Origin: Christensenella sp. UBA7868
GTDB taxonomy: Bacteria; Bacillota; Clostridia; Christensenellales; UBA1242
Length of the DNA stretch: 13,310 nucleotides
Direction: 5' to 3'
NCBI GenBank assembly: GCA_002501285.1
Contig: DLSG01000089.1
Span: 1 to 13,310 of the forward strand
The position numbers and the translations under genes are program-made. The notes beneath the pieces are model-generated. The model saw nothing but the letters and a program-made list of their open reading frames with translations. It was not told the DNA's origin and ran no database searches. This document shows positions 12,123-13,310 of the stretch, piece by piece (position 1 is the first letter of the stretch; every line of letters starts with the position of its first letter).

Positions 12123-12177
12123 GTGTAATTTTATTCTTTTTTAACTTTTTAGCATTAATTAACATTTTAAAATTATA

Positions 12178-13230
12178 CTAATATATTTTAACTAATTTAA
12201 AATTTGAAAATGTTGCTATTTTATTATTTTCCGCCGCTCTAAAAACTATAACAAAAGCAGTTATATCAGTGTCAATTGTAAATGTTTTTGATGTAAAACT
12301 ATTTGTGCCCGTAAAATATTCTCCACTATTTTTATACCAAGTTATGCCAACTAAACCATTTTCGCAATCATAAGACAACATATATTTCTCACCTGCTTTA
12401 CATTTTACATCAAATCCTAAACCATATAAATTATTTTCTGCCGTTATAGAAATTTCGTCTTTACTTAATTTATTTAAAGTTGTCATTGATGGTGCCCAGT
12501 AACCACCAGTAGCAAATCCGACCATATACTGATTGCCCGTGATTGTTCTATCAATAGTAGAACTATAACCATTACAATTTGCAATTTCTCTTTTGTCAAC
12601 ATTTAATAAGTCTATGCCAAAGTTTTCATTAAGTTCTTGTTTTGCGGTTGCCTCATCAAGGTTTGCTTGTTGAATAGCACAAACCGTACAGTTTAAAGTA
12701 GTTGTTGCTTTTTGTTGTTCAAACCCAGTTGATATCACCGCACTTATTGTAATATTATGTCCACTTGTTCCTTTTGAAAGTTTGCCTATAATTTTATTAC
12801 TAACTACGGCTTTTGTGGTTTGGTTATAAATTTTTAACCCGTCACCAACATAAATATTTGTACCATCATCACTAAAATAAACTCCGCTTTCAAAAATCCC
12901 TTTTGGATCACTTAAAAATACCAAATAATAAGCATCTTCGCTTTCAGCGGTCAACCCAATTTTAAGTGGAATATTTACAACATCTCCGGGCATAATTTTT
13001 CCACCAGTTTGATATTCTAAATTTGTTCGAGTAACCTTAAAATTTAAACTTTTATTACTAATCCCATCTCCGCTTACATCAAGCACAATAGTCCCGAAAT
13101 CTAAATTTCCTGAAAAATTTTTTTCATCTGTAAACCATGCAAATGTTATCAAAGCCACAGATGTTAATATTAACAATAATAAAATTATGATTATTGTTTT
13201 AAAATTAAAATTTAATCTTTTCTTTTCCAT
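12178..13230 (-). CDS. Secreted protein with SipW/TasA-type signal region (350 aa)
   Basis: ATG at 13228-13230 follows AAAGGGAT on the minus strand. The N-terminus has a basic stretch, a hydrophobic core (IIIILLLLILTSVALITFAW) and then FTDEKNFSGNLDFGTIVLDV, the pattern of SipW-processed TasA/camelysin-like proteins, in which the signal ends near a '(A/W)(Y/W)FTD' motif and a 'N.F..GTLDL'-like strand follows. The C-terminal ~140 residues look like a beta-sandwich, possibly carbohydrate-binding (MVGFATGGYWAPS ... GITWYKNSGEYFTG ... FVIVFRAAENNK). It is probably an exported surface or matrix protein of the host and marks the right chromosomal flank. Exact family membership is uncertain. Confidence 0.75.
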   Translation of the reverse strand: MEKKRLNFNFKTIIIILLLLILTSVALITFAWFTDEKNFSGNLDFGTIVLDVSGDGISNKSLNFKVTRTNLEYQTGGKIMPGDVVNIPLKIGLTAESEDAYYLVFLSDPKGIFESGVYFSDDGTNIYVGDGLKIYNQTTKAVVSNKIIGKLSKGTSGHNITISAVISTGFEQQKATTTLNCTVCAIQQANLDEATAKQELNENFGIDLLNVDKREIANCNGYSSTIDRTITGNQYMVGFATGGYWAPSMTTLNKLSKDEISITAENNLYGLGFDVKCKAGEKYMLSYDCENGLVGITWYKNSGEYFTGTNSFTSKTFTIDTDITAFVIVFRAAENNKIATFSNFKLVKIY

Positions 13231-13252
13231 TCATATCCCTTTTTAAAACAAA

Positions 13253-13276
13253 AAAACTGGCCAGTTGACCAGTTTT
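13253..13276. terminator. Bidirectional-looking terminator upstream of the TasA-like gene
   Basis: AAAACTGG (13253-13260) pairs with CCAGTTTT (13269-13276); an alternative is the palindrome AACTGGCCAGTT at 13255-13266. T-runs occur in both directions. It most likely ends a minus-strand gene lying beyond the right edge of the window and insulates the TasA-like gene. Confidence 0.65.
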
Positions 13277-13310
13277 ATTTTAAAAAGTTTAAAAGCCTAT
13301 TTCGCCTTAA

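Noticed and set aside
11860..12144. Plus-strand open frame after the transposase
   Set aside because: It starts inside the transposase, runs through its terminator and the 28-bp palindrome and encodes phenylalanine-rich low-complexity sequence.
13275..13310. End of a further minus-strand gene at the right edge (frame ending in TAA at 13275-13277)
   Set aside because: Only about 11 codons are visible and another frame also ends nearby, so the gene cannot be identified; the terminator at 13253-13276 is the only supporting hint.

Overview
The window looks like an integrated filamentous (inovirus-like) phage of about 11.8 kb in a very AT-rich, Gram-positive-type bacterium. The host flanks point to a Firmicute or close relative. 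On the left is a four-cysteine ribosomal protein L31 gene (rpmE, minus strand) with a near-perfect sigma-A promoter. On the right is a minus-strand gene with a SipW/TasA-type signal region. TGA is used as a stop codon, so this is not a Mycoplasma/Spiroplasma code-4 genome. Several phage genes start with TTG behind strong AAAGGAG-type ribosome binding sites.

Layout from left to right: rpmE (partial, minus) and its promoter; a hairpin-rich junction with a candidate att repeat; two small genes, at 429 and 642; an intergenic region (978-1278) packed with dyads, including a three-way-junction fold at 989-1043; a candidate ssDNA-binding protein gene (1279); two tiny membrane proteins that are candidate coat proteins (1609 and 1825) and a strong terminator (1990-2038). 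A tightly packed assembly operon follows: membrane-anchored secreted proteins at 2065 and 3348, a coiled-coil/InlB-B-repeat fibre split by a frameshift (3871 and 4784), a Zot-type assembly ATPase (5896) and a basic protein (6711). Next come a candidate replication origin with iteron-like repeats and two hairpins (7120-7363), a rolling-circle HUH Rep (7406), and a small gene (8416) followed by a second three-way-junction fold (8760-8817). The accessory block holds a minimal cytosine-methyltransferase-like protein (8887), an unknown protein with an IREY motif (9437), a short coiled-coil protein (10066), a minus-strand lipoprotein (10315) and an IS30-family DDE transposase (10875). The prophage appears to end in palindrome-rich AT sequence near 12.1 kb.

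How the parts would work together: Rep nicks the origin for rolling-circle replication, the gV-like protein coats the single strands, the ATPase drives extrusion through the envelope, the small hydrophobic proteins form the virion, and the long fibre would be the adhesion or tip protein. No tyrosine or serine recombinase is present, so the IS30-type transposase is the best candidate for integration, as in the known transposase-bearing Spiroplasma filamentous phages.

The least expected observations are these. (1) The small proteins at 642 and 8416 look like distant paralogues, and each gene is followed within about 2-11 bases by a 55-58-nt fold of the same architecture. (2) The C-terminus of the 8416 protein and the N-terminus of Rep share a segment. 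(3) The fibre gene is split precisely where two otherwise equivalent repeat copies differ by 2 nt. Family assignments rest on motifs recognised by eye; no database search was run.
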